Assembly: GCF_001613265.1 (NCBI RefSeq) | Contig: NZ_BDCA01000011.1 | Span: forward strand, 78,704 to 142,703 | From: Nocardia vermiculata NBRC 100427 | Lineage (GTDB): Bacteria > Actinomycetota > Actinomycetes > Mycobacteriales > Mycobacteriaceae | Reading direction: 5' to 3' | Length of the DNA stretch: 64,000 nucleotides | In this document: one piece after another, positions 1 to 8,893 of the stretch | Layout of the letters: every line of letters starts with the position of its first letter | Position numbering within the stretch: position 1 is the stretch's first letter | Translations under genes and position numbers: made by a program | Notes under the pieces: generated by a model | Database searches by the model: none | What the model was told of the DNA's origin: nothing | The model's input: the letters and a program-made list of their open reading frames with translations, nothing else

Positions 1-4
1 CGGC

Positions 5-3000
5 ATGGTGTACGACCTGCGCCGCTCGGTGCTGTCCGGACGTCTACCGGTGGACACTCGGTTGCCTTCGACGCAAGATCCCACCCGGACGGACGCTGTC
101 CAGCAGGCATACGAGCGCCTAGGCAAGGAGGGTTACCTGCTGTTCGACCATGGCCGACCGGTCGTTGCCGAACACGACAGCTGGCCCGTCTCCCCCGACA
201 CCCTCCCGCACCATTTCGCGGACGACCCGGTTCCCTATCCGAAGATCGAAACCCACGTCCACCTCGAAGGTACGGTGCACCCGCACTCCTTGCTGAACAT
301 GGCGCGCCGCAACAACATCGAGCTGCCCGCCGACAGCGTCGAAGGTCTGCGCCGCCTGTACGCTTTCACCGACTTCAGCCAGTTCCTGTCGGTGTGGCGG
401 ATGACGAACAACGCGATCCAGACCGCAGACGACTACCGTCGGATGGTCGTCGATTACGCCGCGGAGGCAGCCGCCCATCATGCGGTGTACGTGGAGGCGA
501 GCCTGTCCCCGATCGCGCGGGTGCAGTGGCACGGAAAGAACTTTCCGGAAATCTTCGCCGGGGCGACCGACGGAATCGCGGAGGCAGCCGAAAGATTCGG
601 TGTCACAGTCCGTTTGACCCCGAGTCTGATCTGGGGCGGCGAACCGGAATGGGCCGAACAGCTGGCTCACGCGGCGGTGCGATACCGCGATCGGGGCGTC
701 GTCGGTCTGGATGTGGGCGGTAACGAACAGGCCCGCGGCGACGTATCGCTGTTCGACCGTGCCATCGACATCGCCACCCATGGCGGTCTGGGCATCGCAC
801 CACACGCCGGGGAGACCGGCGGCATTGAGGCCATCCGAGAGGTGTTGCGCTGGAACCCGAAACGGATCCGGCACGGCATCGCGGCAGCCGACGATCCGGA
901 GCTGATGGCGGAACTGGCCGAGCGCGGCATCGTCCTCGATGTGGCCCCGACTTCCAATCTGCGGACCGGCGTCGTGACCGAGGCCGAACAGCATCCGGTC
1001 GCACGGCTGCTGGCCGCCGGAGTGCCGTGCACCATCAGCACCGACGACCCACCGATGTTCAGCACCGATCTGAGCAGCGAGTACATACTTCTGGAGCAAC
1101 TCGGCGGTACTGGTGCCGCCGCCTTCGAAGCCGGGATCACGGGCGCGTTCTGCGCGGATTCCGTCAAAGACCGGCTACGCGGAATTCACCGTGCTGCGTT
1201 CACGCCTTCCGACCGCGCCCAGGATGCGGACGAATCATGGGTCCTGACACCGTATTCCGCGGTTTTCGCAGAACCAACATTGCGAAACCTGCGCTCCCCG
1301 GACGACTACCGGCATCTGGGTGGCACCGACGGCACAGACATGACACGGGACGAGGCTCTGGCCCTGCACGCGCACAACAAGCGATACGGCGACGTACTCT
1401 CCGGATCCTATAAGAATGTCTACGTAACGGACCACACAGAGTTCGCGGTTCTGGAATACAGAGAATCGGCTGATTCGCTGAACTACACCCTGGGGACCGA
1501 AGAATCCGAAATTCTTCGAGCCGTCGCGGAGGCGACGCCGAGCGACGAGGAACTCACGCTCCCTCGTGTCCTGTTCGTGGAGCGGGATTCCGAAGGGAAC
1601 GTCCTGTGGGAAATCCGGCCGAAGATCCATCCCGGGCACACGATGTCGATCTATTACCCTGAAGCGGCCGAGGCGATAGTAGCCGCGGCCCGGCAACTGG
1701 AACGAGTCGGATTACAGACCGATCCGGAGGATGGCGACCCGCCGCCGCGCCGCCGCGGCCATATTCGAGTACCCGCAGACTATCCGCACACGGCGTCGGG
1801 GTACTTCGCGATGCGAGTGAAACACCTACACGAGGTGTACCGCCGCCACGCACAACGGGAGCCCTACGCCACCATGTTCCGTCGTCTCGGTGTATCCGAG
1901 GCGATGATCACCGGCCTGGAGCATTTTTCCGGTCTGGTCAGGGATCAACCCCTGGCGCTGGGGCATGCCGATATCACCGTGGCGAATGTCCCGAAGATCG
2001 GCACCGATCAATACCGAGTCGTGGATCTCGGTATGGCCCATCCGTTACCGGTGGATTGCGAATCTGCCACCATCAACCACCGGGATCCGGGCGGCCTGCG
2101 CCCCGAGACCCGCCCGCACGAGGTTCATCTGACGCCGTGGCTCGCACTTCTGGACATGGAGCGTGCGGTGGGCGACACCATCCGCCTGCTGGAACTGCCG
2201 ACCGATTCGAGTGCGGACTCCAGCCGAAGAATTGGCCTTGCCCAGTACATCGAATGGGCACTGATCAGTGCATATGTCGATGCCTACGGCTCGGTCGAAT
2301 CGATGCCGACACTCACCGACATACTCGCAATCGCCGACGAACTTCACGACCCCGAGGCCACCGTTACCTCCACGACGCACTCAGACGAACAGATCGATCG
2401 AGGCGAGCACGGCGCGTCAGGTAAGGCGACCGGATTACCCGGAGCGGTGCCGTTCCGTCCTCTCGACGAGGCAATGTACGACGCTCGGCAAGAACTCATC
2501 GCTTATACCGCAACGAGAGTCGCACAGATTACGAACGCGGCGACCGAAGCCGAGATCAGGGCCGATCTCGACGAGCGCCACGAAGCCTTCTTCAGTCGGT
2601 ACCCGCAAGCACAGGCCGGCCCGGTCAATTCTCAACTGGTTCTGTACACCGCCGTGCGCAGTTGCATCGCTTCCCTCGCCACAGAACTCGGCATGAGCAT
2701 TCCTGCGCTGCGGATCGCGATGAAGAATGAACTGACCGAGTTGGTGAGCGGCAAGCCACTCGGGGTGCGCATCTCCGAGGAGAGCCTGCTCGGCCTTCTC
2801 GCCGACGGTCGCTACAAAACACAATTCGAGACCGGACGCGGCAACGGCGCAGTCGCCAACCATCCGGAAGCAGAGGATACGTGGTTCGGGCATCCCGAGA
2901 ATATGGATCCGCGGCAGCGACCCGCATACGGATACGTACTGCTCGGGGACGAACGCCCCGCTGGCCTGTCCGACGAGAGCATCGATATCCGCACCGAACT

Positions 3001-3643
3001 GCTCGCCGCATACGGCCGGATCGAGATCGTCCTCAAAGACACCGTCCAGGAACGAACCACCGTCTGCGTCGGCGATTCACTGGCCTATGGCGGGGGCACG
3101 CCGGGCGGTAAGCCGAGTCGGACGGTGCCGTCTCCGCTTCTCGATCCTCAACCCGAATCCTTCGGCGTCGCACCGCTGTCCACCACCGACCCCGAAACTC
3201 TGCCCCTCCGCGGAATCAACCGCGACTACCACAGTCGCTCCTTCCGCCACCACCAATTCGTCGAAGCACAAATCCACGGCGGCTTCACACTCGCCGACAT
3301 CGACCACATCAACCTCCCCGAAGCACCAACACCCGAACTAGGCGCCGCACTCGACCACGCCGGAATCCCATGGCGAGTCCTCAACAGTCGAACTGTTGCC
3401 GAAAGCGGCAACCCCGACACCATCACCGCAGAAAAACAACGACTCCACGAAGACCTCACCGTCATCGACGCAAAAATCGACACGATTCGAGCGCAACTCG
3501 AGCACGCTCTCGATCTGGCCGATCCGAAAACCGAGCTCGGCCGATATGCGCAAGAGCGATCGATCGAATATCGGACGAAGCTGCGCTCTGCCGAAACCAT
3601 GCGTCGTCACGTCACCGAAGCTCTCGCCGCCTTGACCGGTTGA
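5..3643 (+). CDS. Multidomain protein: GntR-like segment, adenosine deaminase, APH-like kinase, ART/DUF3626-like C-terminus
   Basis: A 1212-residue protein, possibly partial because the frame is open to the left edge. Residues 1-60 resemble a GntR winged helix (VLSGRLP, RLPST, AYERLGKEGYL) with its central helices shortened. Residues 78-400 form a complete adenosine deaminase domain: H84-V-H86 metal motif, HAGE at 267-270 and DD at 347-348. Residues 440-800 look like an aminoglycoside-phosphotransferase fold: H654-x-D656-x4-N661 catalytic loop and D674 in VVDLG. The last 300 residues carry QFETG (940-944), RTT, DSL and VEAQIHGG (1086-1093), recalling DUF3626 and ADP-ribosyltransferase-like domains; this part is the least certain. 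The far C-terminus is probably coiled coil. No signal peptide or membrane segment is visible. Deaminase identity is firm, kinase likely, ART-like tentative. The physiological role is unknown; nucleoside-linked modification or a toxin-like function is inference. Confidence 0.75.
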   Translation: MVYDLRRSVLSGRLPVDTRLPSTQDPTRTDAVQQAYERLGKEGYLLFDHGRPVVAEHDSWPVSPDTLPHHFADDPVPYPKIETHVHLEGTVHPHSLLNMARRNNIELPADSVEGLRRLYAFTDFSQFLSVWRMTNNAIQTADDYRRMVVDYAAEAAAHHAVYVEASLSPIARVQWHGKNFPEIFAGATDGIAEAAERFGVTVRLTPSLIWGGEPEWAEQLAHAAVRYRDRGVVGLDVGGNEQARGDVSLFDRAIDIATHGGLGIAPHAGETGGIEAIREVLRWNPKRIRHGIAAADDPELMAELAERGIVLDVAPTSNLRTGVVTEAEQHPVARLLAAGVPCTISTDDPPMFSTDLSSEYILLEQLGGTGAAAFEAGITGAFCADSVKDRLRGIHRAAFTPSDRAQDADESWVLTPYSAVFAEPTLRNLRSPDDYRHLGGTDGTDMTRDEALALHAHNKRYGDVLSGSYKNVYVTDHTEFAVLEYRESADSLNYTLGTEESEILRAVAEATPSDEELTLPRVLFVERDSEGNVLWEIRPKIHPGHTMSIYYPEAAEAIVAAARQLERVGLQTDPEDGDPPPRRRGHIRVPADYPHTASGYFAMRVKHLHEVYRRHAQREPYATMFRRLGVSEAMITGLEHFSGLVRDQPLALGHADITVANVPKIGTDQYRVVDLGMAHPLPVDCESATINHRDPGGLRPETRPHEVHLTPWLALLDMERAVGDTIRLLELPTDSSADSSRRIGLAQYIEWALISAYVDAYGSVESMPTLTDILAIADELHDPEATVTSTTHSDEQIDRGEHGASGKATGLPGAVPFRPLDEAMYDARQELIAYTATRVAQITNAATEAEIRADLDERHEAFFSRYPQAQAGPVNSQLVLYTAVRSCIASLATELGMSIPALRIAMKNELTELVSGKPLGVRISEESLLGLLADGRYKTQFETGRGNGAVANHPEAEDTWFGHPENMDPRQRPAYGYVLLGDERPAGLSDESIDIRTELLAAYGRIEIVLKDTVQERTTVCVGDSLAYGGGTPGGKPSRTVPSPLLDPQPESFGVAPLSTTDPETLPLRGINRDYHSRSFRHHQFVEAQIHGGFTLADIDHINLPEAPTPELGAALDHAGIPWRVLNSRTVAESGNPDTITAEKQRLHEDLTVIDAKIDTIRAQLEHALDLADPKTELGRYAQERSIEYRTKLRSAETMRRHVTEALAALTG

Positions 3644-3759
3644 TCAGACGGCGTGAGCCACCGAGACTCGTGATCACGATTCGACCTCGGGAGGTACGCC
3701 CGACGCGGAGCCGGCACCGGTAGCATCCCCACCACCGCGACGATCCGGACGGGAGACTC

Positions 3760-4296
3760 ATGGTCGGCATCCGGCACACCCTGCTCCACGGTCCGCTGTT
3801 CTCGCGCCGAATCCCGCTCGACCAGGAGAATGCCGCCCGGCGGATCAGCGCCTACGTCTACGGCAACATCCTGATCCTCACCGCCCTGATCCCGGTGACC
3901 ACCACCGACCAGCAGTTCGGAATCCTCGTGGTCGTCGGGACCGCGCTGTCCACGTTCGTCGCCCACGCATTCGCCGAGGGTGTCGGTCAAGCGGTGCGCG
4001 AGCAGAAGTCGCTGACGCGGGAGCAACGCTGGAGCGAACTGCGTGATTCGGTGCCGATTCTGAGTTCGGCCGTGCTGCCCGCGGTGATTCTGGGAATTGC
4101 CTGGCTCGGCTGGCTGGAACCGCGCACCGCGCAGCTCGCTGCCGAGGTGGCGATGCTGGTGCGCATCGGTGGCATCGTGTTCGTGATTCAGCGCTTGAAA
4201 GGGTCGCAGCCCAGCCGCTGGACCTTGCTCGGGGCGGTGGTGCTGACCGCGGTCGCTACCGCGATCGTCGTGCTGAAGGTGCTGCTCACCCACTGA
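3760..4296 (+). CDS. Small polytopic membrane protein, function unknown
   Basis: A 178-residue protein with about four hydrophobic segments: around residues 33-50 (ILILTALIPV), 53-72, 105-122 (VLPAVILGIAWLGW) and 155-175 at the C-terminus. A charged loop (REQKSLTREQRWSELRD) lies between the second and third. I recognise no catalytic motif. A purine-rich GGGAG stretch precedes the ATG at a suitable distance. It lies downstream of the large deaminase fusion on the same strand with a 116-bp gap, so cotranscription is possible but not shown. It resembles unnamed actinobacterial integral membrane proteins; a function cannot be assigned. Confidence 0.7.
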   Translation: MVGIRHTLLHGPLFSRRIPLDQENAARRISAYVYGNILILTALIPVTTTDQQFGILVVVGTALSTFVAHAFAEGVGQAVREQKSLTREQRWSELRDSVPILSSAVLPAVILGIAWLGWLEPRTAQLAAEVAMLVRIGGIVFVIQRLKGSQPSRWTLLGAVVLTAVATAIVVLKVLLTH

Positions 4297-4479
4297 ACCC
4301 GTGGATACGCCGGGTCGCGTCCGCAAGCATCGGGGGACTCGTGCCGGCAGCACCGTCGAGGGGGCGTCGCTCCCGACTCGACGGCGACCGATAGCGTGCT
4401 ATTTGCCCACTGACGTCCATCGTGGCCGTCGCGGGCAGGAGTACTGCGCGATATTTCATCGCCCGAAGAAGGAGCCACG

Positions 4480-5271
4480 TTGCCGACCGCACCCGACCCC
4501 ACCGCCTACTTCGTGCGCATCGGCGACCACCGCTTCGCCCCCACCGCCCACACCGGCGGCGCCTGGAGTTCCGACGAACAGCATTTCAGCCCGCTGGGTG
4601 GGCTGATCGTGCACGAGATCGAGCGCTCGCGTGCCGAAGGTCCCTCGATGCTCGCCGGGCGGATCTGCTTCGACATTCTGGGCCGGATCGCGCTCGACGA
4701 GTTCGAGATTCACGTCGAGACGATCCGTCCGGGCCGAACCATCGAACTGGTGCAGGCGACCGTCACGATCCACGGGCGGGCCGCGGTGGTGGCTCGGACC
4801 TGGTATCTGACCTCCCTCGACACCGGCAGTGTCGCCGGCGGCTCGGGCACGCCCCTGCCCGCTCCCGACACGTTGAGCCCGTGGTCGATGACCTCGGTGT
4901 GGCCCGGCGGGTTCATCGCCTCGCTGGATGTCCGCACGGTGGGTGAGCCCGCGCCGGGCCGTACCACGGCATGGGTATCCACTGCGATCGATCTCGTCGA
5001 CGGAGAGCCGACGGGCCCGGCGGCCTCGTTCGTGGCACTGGTGGATACCGCCAACGGCATCGCGGTGCGACAGAAACCCACCGAATGGATGTTCCCGAAC
5101 GTCGACCTGTCGATCCACCTGTTCCGGCAGCCCGCCGGCGCGTGGACGGGGCTCGACACGTCGGTGTCCTTCGGTGCGACCGGGCAGGGGCTCACCAGTA
5201 CCGTCCTGCACGATGTGCACGGTCCGGTGGGGCGGGCGGAGCAGATCCTCACGGTCCGGCCGCAGCCGTAA
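4480..5271 (+). CDS. Acyl-CoA thioesterase family protein (hotdog fold)
   Basis: A 263-residue protein resembling TesB-like double-hotdog thioesterases of actinobacteria. The N-terminal half has the typical start (YFVRIGDHRFAPT, then GG-W) and HFSPLGGLIVHEIER. The central segment (RICFDILGRI, then FEIHVETIRPGRTIEL) matches the first hotdog helix and strands. The second half contains ASFVALVDTANGIAVR and DLSIHLFRQP, the second hotdog. The likely reaction is hydrolysis of acyl-CoA; the substrate cannot be read from sequence. The start is TTG at 4480, chosen because GAAGGAG at 4466-4472 is ideally spaced. It converges on the FabG-like gene, which is itself paired with an acyl-CoA dehydrogenase, so a fatty-acid or related acid pathway is plausible. 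Confidence 0.75.
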   Translation: MPTAPDPTAYFVRIGDHRFAPTAHTGGAWSSDEQHFSPLGGLIVHEIERSRAEGPSMLAGRICFDILGRIALDEFEIHVETIRPGRTIELVQATVTIHGRAAVVARTWYLTSLDTGSVAGGSGTPLPAPDTLSPWSMTSVWPGGFIASLDVRTVGEPAPGRTTAWVSTAIDLVDGEPTGPAASFVALVDTANGIAVRQKPTEWMFPNVDLSIHLFRQPAGAWTGLDTSVSFGATGQGLTSTVLHDVHGPVGRAEQILTVRPQP

Positions 5272-5308
5272 GAGACGGCGACCGGCCGGAGGGGACCGCT
5301 CCCGCGGC

Positions 5309-6037
5309 TCAGATGTGCCGCCCGCCGGTCACCTCGGCGACGGTGCCGGTCATGTACGACGACAGCGACGAGGCGTAGAACAACGCCACCGAGGCGACCT
5401 CCTCGGGTTCACCGGCGCGCTGCATCGGGATTTCGGCCATCTTCGACTCCCATGCCTTCTCCGGCATGGCCTCGGTCATCGCCGTGCGAATCAGGCCGGG
5501 CTGTATAGCGTTGACCCGGACTCCCAGGTGCGCAACCTCTTTCGCGGCGGCCTTGGTGAGGCCCACGATTCCCGCCTTGGCGGCGGAATAGTTGGTCTGG
5601 CCGACGAGCCCGACCTTGCCGGAGATCGAGGACAGGTTCACGATCGAGCCGCCGCCGTGGGCACGCATGATTCCCGCGGCCTGGCGGGTGCCGTTCCAGC
5701 AGCCTTTGAGGTGCACTCGGATCACGTCGTCGAACTGGTCCTCGGTCATCTTCCGCATGGTGGCGTCGCGGGTGATGCCGGCATTGTTGACCATGACGTC
5801 GAGGGATCCGAAGGTGTCGACGGCGGCGGTGAGCAGCGCGGCCATATCGTCGGCGGAGCTGACGTCGCAGCGCACCCCGATTGCCTCGGTGGGCAGTGAC
5901 TGCGCGGCGGCCTTCGCCTTCGCCTCGTCGAGATCGCCGATGACGATCCGTGCGCCGTGCTCGGCGAAGGTGCGGGCGATGGCGAGGCCGATGCCCTGTG
6001 CTGCTCCGGTGACGACGGCGGTCCGGTCGGTGAGCAT
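5309..6037 (-). CDS. SDR-family 3-oxoacyl-ACP reductase-like (FabG-like)
   Basis: A 242-residue classical short-chain dehydrogenase. The NAD(P)-binding TGAAQGIG motif is at residues 10-17, D59 is in the adenine pocket (CDVS), NNAG is at 84-87, and the catalytic Ser137, Tyr150 and Lys154 are intact (LSSISG, NYSAAK). The C-terminus ends VTGGRHI, close to the usual FabG ending. It reduces a 3-oxoacyl thioester or reverses that step with NAD(P)H. It starts 28 bp downstream of the acyl-CoA dehydrogenase on the same strand, so the two likely form an operon. This favours a role in acyl-CoA degradation or modification rather than primary fatty acid synthesis. Exact substrate unknown. Confidence 0.9.
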   Translation of the reverse strand: MLTDRTAVVTGAAQGIGLAIARTFAEHGARIVIGDLDEAKAKAAAQSLPTEAIGVRCDVSSADDMAALLTAAVDTFGSLDVMVNNAGITRDATMRKMTEDQFDDVIRVHLKGCWNGTRQAAGIMRAHGGGSIVNLSSISGKVGLVGQTNYSAAKAGIVGLTKAAAKEVAHLGVRVNAIQPGLIRTAMTEAMPEKAWESKMAEIPMQRAGEPEEVASVALFYASSLSSYMTGTVAEVTGGRHI

Positions 6038-6064
6038 GGTGATGCGTCCTTTCCCAGGTGCGGT

Positions 6065-7243
6065 TTACGAGTTCTTACGTTGTTCGGCGCGTACCAGTCC
6101 GCCGCCGATGATGAGCCGCTGAATCTCACTGGTGCCCTCGTAGAGCCGCAGCAGCCGGACATCACGGTAGATCCGCTCGACGGTCACCTCACGCATATAT
6201 CCGGAGCCACCGTGCACCTGGACCGCGAGGTCGGCCACCTTGCCGACCATTTCGGTGCAGAACAGCTTGGCCGCTGAGGGCACGATCCGCCGGTCGGTCT
6301 CGGTCACCCAGGCGTGGGCGGCGTCGCGCACCATGGCGCGCCCGGCCGCGACCCCGGTGTATTGGTCGGCGAGCATGGCCTGCACCAGCTGGAAGTCGCC
6401 GATCGGGGTGCCGCCCTGGGTGGCGGTCGCGGCATGCGCCACGGATTCGTCGAGCGCGCGCTGGGCCTGCCCGACCGCCAGTGCGGCGATATGCACCCGG
6501 CCGCGCGCCAGGGAGGTCATCGCAGCTCGGTAACCCGATTCCGCATCCCCGCCGACCAGTGCGTCCGCACCGACTCGGACACCGGCGAAGCGGACGTCGG
6601 CGGTGCCGGCACCCTGCTGCCCCATCTTGGCGTCCTTACTGCCGACGCTCACTCCGTCGGTCTCGGCGGGAACGAGGAACACCGCTATGCCGGAACCGGA
6701 TTCGGGTGCGGGATGCACCCGCGCGAACACCACGAAAAGGTTCGCGGACGGCGCATTGGTGATGAAGCATTTGGCGCCGTCGATCACCCAGCCGGCACCG
6801 TCGGCGCGGGCGGTCGTGCGCAGCCCGGCCGGATTCGATCCGGCACCGGGTTCGGTGAGCGCGAACGACGCGACGACCTCCCCCGAGGCGAGTCCGGGCA
6901 GCCACCGCTGCTGCTGTTCCGGTGTGCCGAATCCGACGAGCACCTGCCCCGCGATTCCGTTGTTGGTACCGAACATCGAGCGGAAGGCCAAGCTGGTGTA
7001 GCCGAGTTCCATGGCCAGCTCGGCATCCTGAATCAGGTTGAGCCCCAGTCCACCCCACTGCTGCGGTAACGCGTAACCGAACAACCCCATCGCGGCCGCG
7101 CGGTCTCGGAGGTCCGCGGGGATCGCATCGGTCTCCATGATCTCGAGTTCACGCGGAACGACCGCGGTGCGAACGAAGTGGCGGACCTGTTCCAGCACGT
7201 CGGCGAAGACGTCGTCCGGGACATCGGGGTTCAGCGTGCGCAT
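6065..7243 (-). CDS. Acyl-CoA dehydrogenase
   Basis: A 392-residue FAD-dependent acyl-CoA dehydrogenase of normal length. The N-terminal helical domain carries the LFGYALPQQWGG stretch, the middle domain FALTEPGAGSNPAGL and WVIDGAKCFITNA, and the C-terminal domain QVHGGSGYMRE followed by RLYEGTSEIQR. The Glu in YEGTSE is the likely catalytic base, as in short/medium-chain members. It oxidises an acyl-CoA to the 2-enoyl-CoA and passes electrons to ETF. It is the first gene of a two-gene unit with the FabG-like reductase and is divergent from a LysR regulator 87 bp away, a classic regulator/target layout. Confidence 0.93.
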   Translation of the reverse strand: MRTLNPDVPDDVFADVLEQVRHFVRTAVVPRELEIMETDAIPADLRDRAAAMGLFGYALPQQWGGLGLNLIQDAELAMELGYTSLAFRSMFGTNNGIAGQVLVGFGTPEQQQRWLPGLASGEVVASFALTEPGAGSNPAGLRTTARADGAGWVIDGAKCFITNAPSANLFVVFARVHPAPESGSGIAVFLVPAETDGVSVGSKDAKMGQQGAGTADVRFAGVRVGADALVGGDAESGYRAAMTSLARGRVHIAALAVGQAQRALDESVAHAATATQGGTPIGDFQLVQAMLADQYTGVAAGRAMVRDAAHAWVTETDRRIVPSAAKLFCTEMVGKVADLAVQVHGGSGYMREVTVERIYRDVRLLRLYEGTSEIQRLIIGGGLVRAEQRKNS

Positions 7244-7313
7244 GGCCTCTACTATCGCCCGCTCGATTACCGCCGGTCCAATACTTGATCAGCCGACCTG
7301 TGATACCGAATAT

Positions 7314-7324
7314 GCAATAATTGC
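7314..7324. promoter_or_regulatory. Small palindrome in the LysR/acyl-CoA dehydrogenase divergent promoter
   Basis: GCAAT-A-ATTGC is a perfect 11-bp inverted repeat in the 87-bp gap between the two divergent genes, just before the LysR start at 7331. LysR proteins commonly bind such interrupted dyads (T-N11-A type) and autoregulate. Assignment as the operator is inference. Confidence 0.3.
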
Positions 7325-7330
7325 CCGGTC

Positions 7331-8230
7331 ATGGATATCGATCAGCTCCGCGCATTCCTCGCCGTCGCCGAGGAACTGCATTTCGGACGCGCCGCCGAAC
7401 GACTGCATGTCGCGCAGCCGCCGCTGAGCCGCACGATCAAGCAACTCGAGCGCACCCTCGGCACTACCTTGTTCGACCGCAACACCCGCTCGGTGGCGCT
7501 CACCGACAGCGGCAAAGCACTGCTGGATCCGGCCCGGGAGGTGCTTTCCGCCGTCCGCCGGGCCCGTGCCGCGGTACGCGCGGCGGACAACGGTGACGTG
7601 GGAACCGTGCGCATCGTCTTCGCCGGGGTGTCCACGCACCGGCTGCTCGCACAACTGGCCCGCATGGTCCGGTCGCACCGGCCCGGAATCGCGTTGGAGC
7701 TGTCCAGTCAGAATTTCGCGCAGCCGGCCGTGAAGAAGGTTCTCGACAACGAGGCCGACCTGGCCTTCGGTCGGTGGGACGTGATCCCGGCCGGGATCTC
7801 CTCACAGGTGACCCTGCCCGACTCACTGGTAGTCGCGGTCCCCGACACTCATCGACTGGCCGGTACGACCGAACGAATCACCATGTCCGACTTGGCCTCC
7901 GACCGCTTCGTCTCCTTGGCCTCGCACGACGGGGCGGTGCTGCCGGATCGGCTGCGCCGCCTGGCCAAGGCGCACGGCTTCGTCGCGGAGGTCGTGCAGA
8001 TCGCACCCGATACCCAGACCGCGCTGGCCTTGGTCGGCGCGGAGGTCGGCTGCCATCTCACGCTGGCATCGGTAGCGCGCAACGTCACCGATCCGCACAT
8101 CACCTTCCTGCCCTTGACCGACACCGTGCCCGATGTGCATCTGCGGGCTGCCTGGCGCACGGCCGACACCAGCCCGGCCCTGCACGCGGTGCTCCGGGAA
8201 ATGATGGCGCTGGCGGACATCCCGGGCTGA
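7331..8230 (+). CDS. LysR-family transcriptional regulator
   Basis: A 299-residue LysR protein of standard length. The N-terminal winged helix-turn-helix (residues 1-60) has the family signature: MDIDQLRAFLAVAEELHFGR, AAERLHVAQPPLSR, then LEXXLGTTLFDR. Residues 90-295 form the periplasmic-binding-protein-like effector domain. The ATG at 7331 fits the family N-terminus. It is transcribed away from the acyl-CoA dehydrogenase/FabG pair, so it most likely controls that operon and itself in response to a small pathway ligand. The ligand cannot be read from sequence. Confidence 0.93.
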   Translation: MDIDQLRAFLAVAEELHFGRAAERLHVAQPPLSRTIKQLERTLGTTLFDRNTRSVALTDSGKALLDPAREVLSAVRRARAAVRAADNGDVGTVRIVFAGVSTHRLLAQLARMVRSHRPGIALELSSQNFAQPAVKKVLDNEADLAFGRWDVIPAGISSQVTLPDSLVVAVPDTHRLAGTTERITMSDLASDRFVSLASHDGAVLPDRLRRLAKAHGFVAEVVQIAPDTQTALALVGAEVGCHLTLASVARNVTDPHITFLPLTDTVPDVHLRAAWRTADTSPALHAVLREMMALADIPG

Positions 8231-8395
8231 CCACACCGGCCGCTCGGTGCCCTGCCTACCCGGATGGGCCTGTCACGGTCCCGCTTCACCAGCCGATTGC
8301 TGGGCACACCGGCCGCGCATGTACGCTTTTCTGCGATGAACTCGCACCTGGGGCGGGTTCTCCCCAGTCTTGTTTTCACCAGAAGGGAGCTAACG

Positions 8396-8470
8396 ATGGG
8401 TAAGCGTGGGCGTAAGAAGCGCAGCCGCCGTAAGAATGCGGCCAACCACGGCAAGCGGCCCAACTCCTGA
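8396..8470 (+). CDS. Ribosomal protein bL37, 24 residues
   Basis: A 24-codon gene starting at the ATG of 8396 with a strong AAGGGAG ribosome-binding site at about 8383-8389. The peptide begins MGKRGRKKRSRRKN and ends NHGKRPNS. Nearly half its residues are Lys/Arg. It matches the very short, highly basic large-subunit protein bL37 seen in mycobacterial ribosomes (often annotated as an AURKAIP1/COX24-domain protein). A longer reading frame with an upstream start in the same phase exists, but the RBS and conserved peptide support the short form. It is followed within 55 bp by a perfect hairpin terminator. Such genes are often missed by automated annotation. Confidence 0.88.
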   Translation: MGKRGRKKRSRRKNAANHGKRPNS

Positions 8471-8523
8471 GCCGTTGTGTCGTGCGCGCCGGGACCGCAG
8501 TGGTCCGGCGCACAGCTGACAAG

Positions 8524-8560
8524 AATGCGGCCCGCCATCCAGTGGATGGCGGGCCGCATT
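8524..8560. terminator. Perfect bidirectional hairpin between bL37 and rsrA
   Basis: A perfect 17-bp inverted repeat (8524-8540 and 8544-8560) with a 3-nt loop lies between the convergent bL37 and rsrA genes. It should form a stable GC-rich hairpin on both transcripts. There is no T-run, as usual in high-GC actinobacteria. Confidence 0.85.
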
Positions 8561-8578
8561 CGCGTTTCCGGGGATCGG

Positions 8579-8893
8579 TCAGGATTCGGGTTCGATCCTG
8601 GTTTCGGTGATCGTGACCGAACGGCGGATTTCGAGGGTCAGACGCTCACGCAATGATTCCGGCGCTCGGTCGCCGCCGCATTTGCTGCTGAGCAGATGCT
8701 TGAGCTTCTCCTCCAGGCCGTAGGCCTCGATGCACGGGGAGCAATGGTCCATGTGGTGCTGCAGTCGCGCCCGGGTGGACTCGTCGCATTCGCCGTCGAG
8801 AATCAGCCAGACATCGGTGAGCACTGCCGAACAGTCCAGTTCGAGATCGTCTCCGGCGCTGCGTTCGTCGTGCTCGTGCTCACTGGTGCTCAT
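8579..8893 (-). CDS. rsrA: Zinc-binding anti-sigma factor (RsrA/RshA-like)
   Basis: A 104-residue anti-sigma factor. The redox centre is visible as H-x3-C-x2-C in HMDHCSPC, preceded by the conserved [13 protein letters not shown] segment, and a later SSKC supplies a further Cys. Members hold SigR/SigH inactive when reduced and zinc-bound, and release it when the Cys pair forms a disulphide. The ATG at 8893 overlaps the sigR stop codon (ATGA arrangement), which indicates translational coupling and favours this start over longer in-frame upstream options. Mycothiol-system anti-sigma factors always accompany sigR in this way. Confidence 0.92.
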   Translation of the reverse strand: MSTSEHEHDERSAGDDLELDCSAVLTDVWLILDGECDESTRARLQHHMDHCSPCIEAYGLEEKLKHLLSSKCGGDRAPESLRERLTLEIRRSVTITETRIEPES

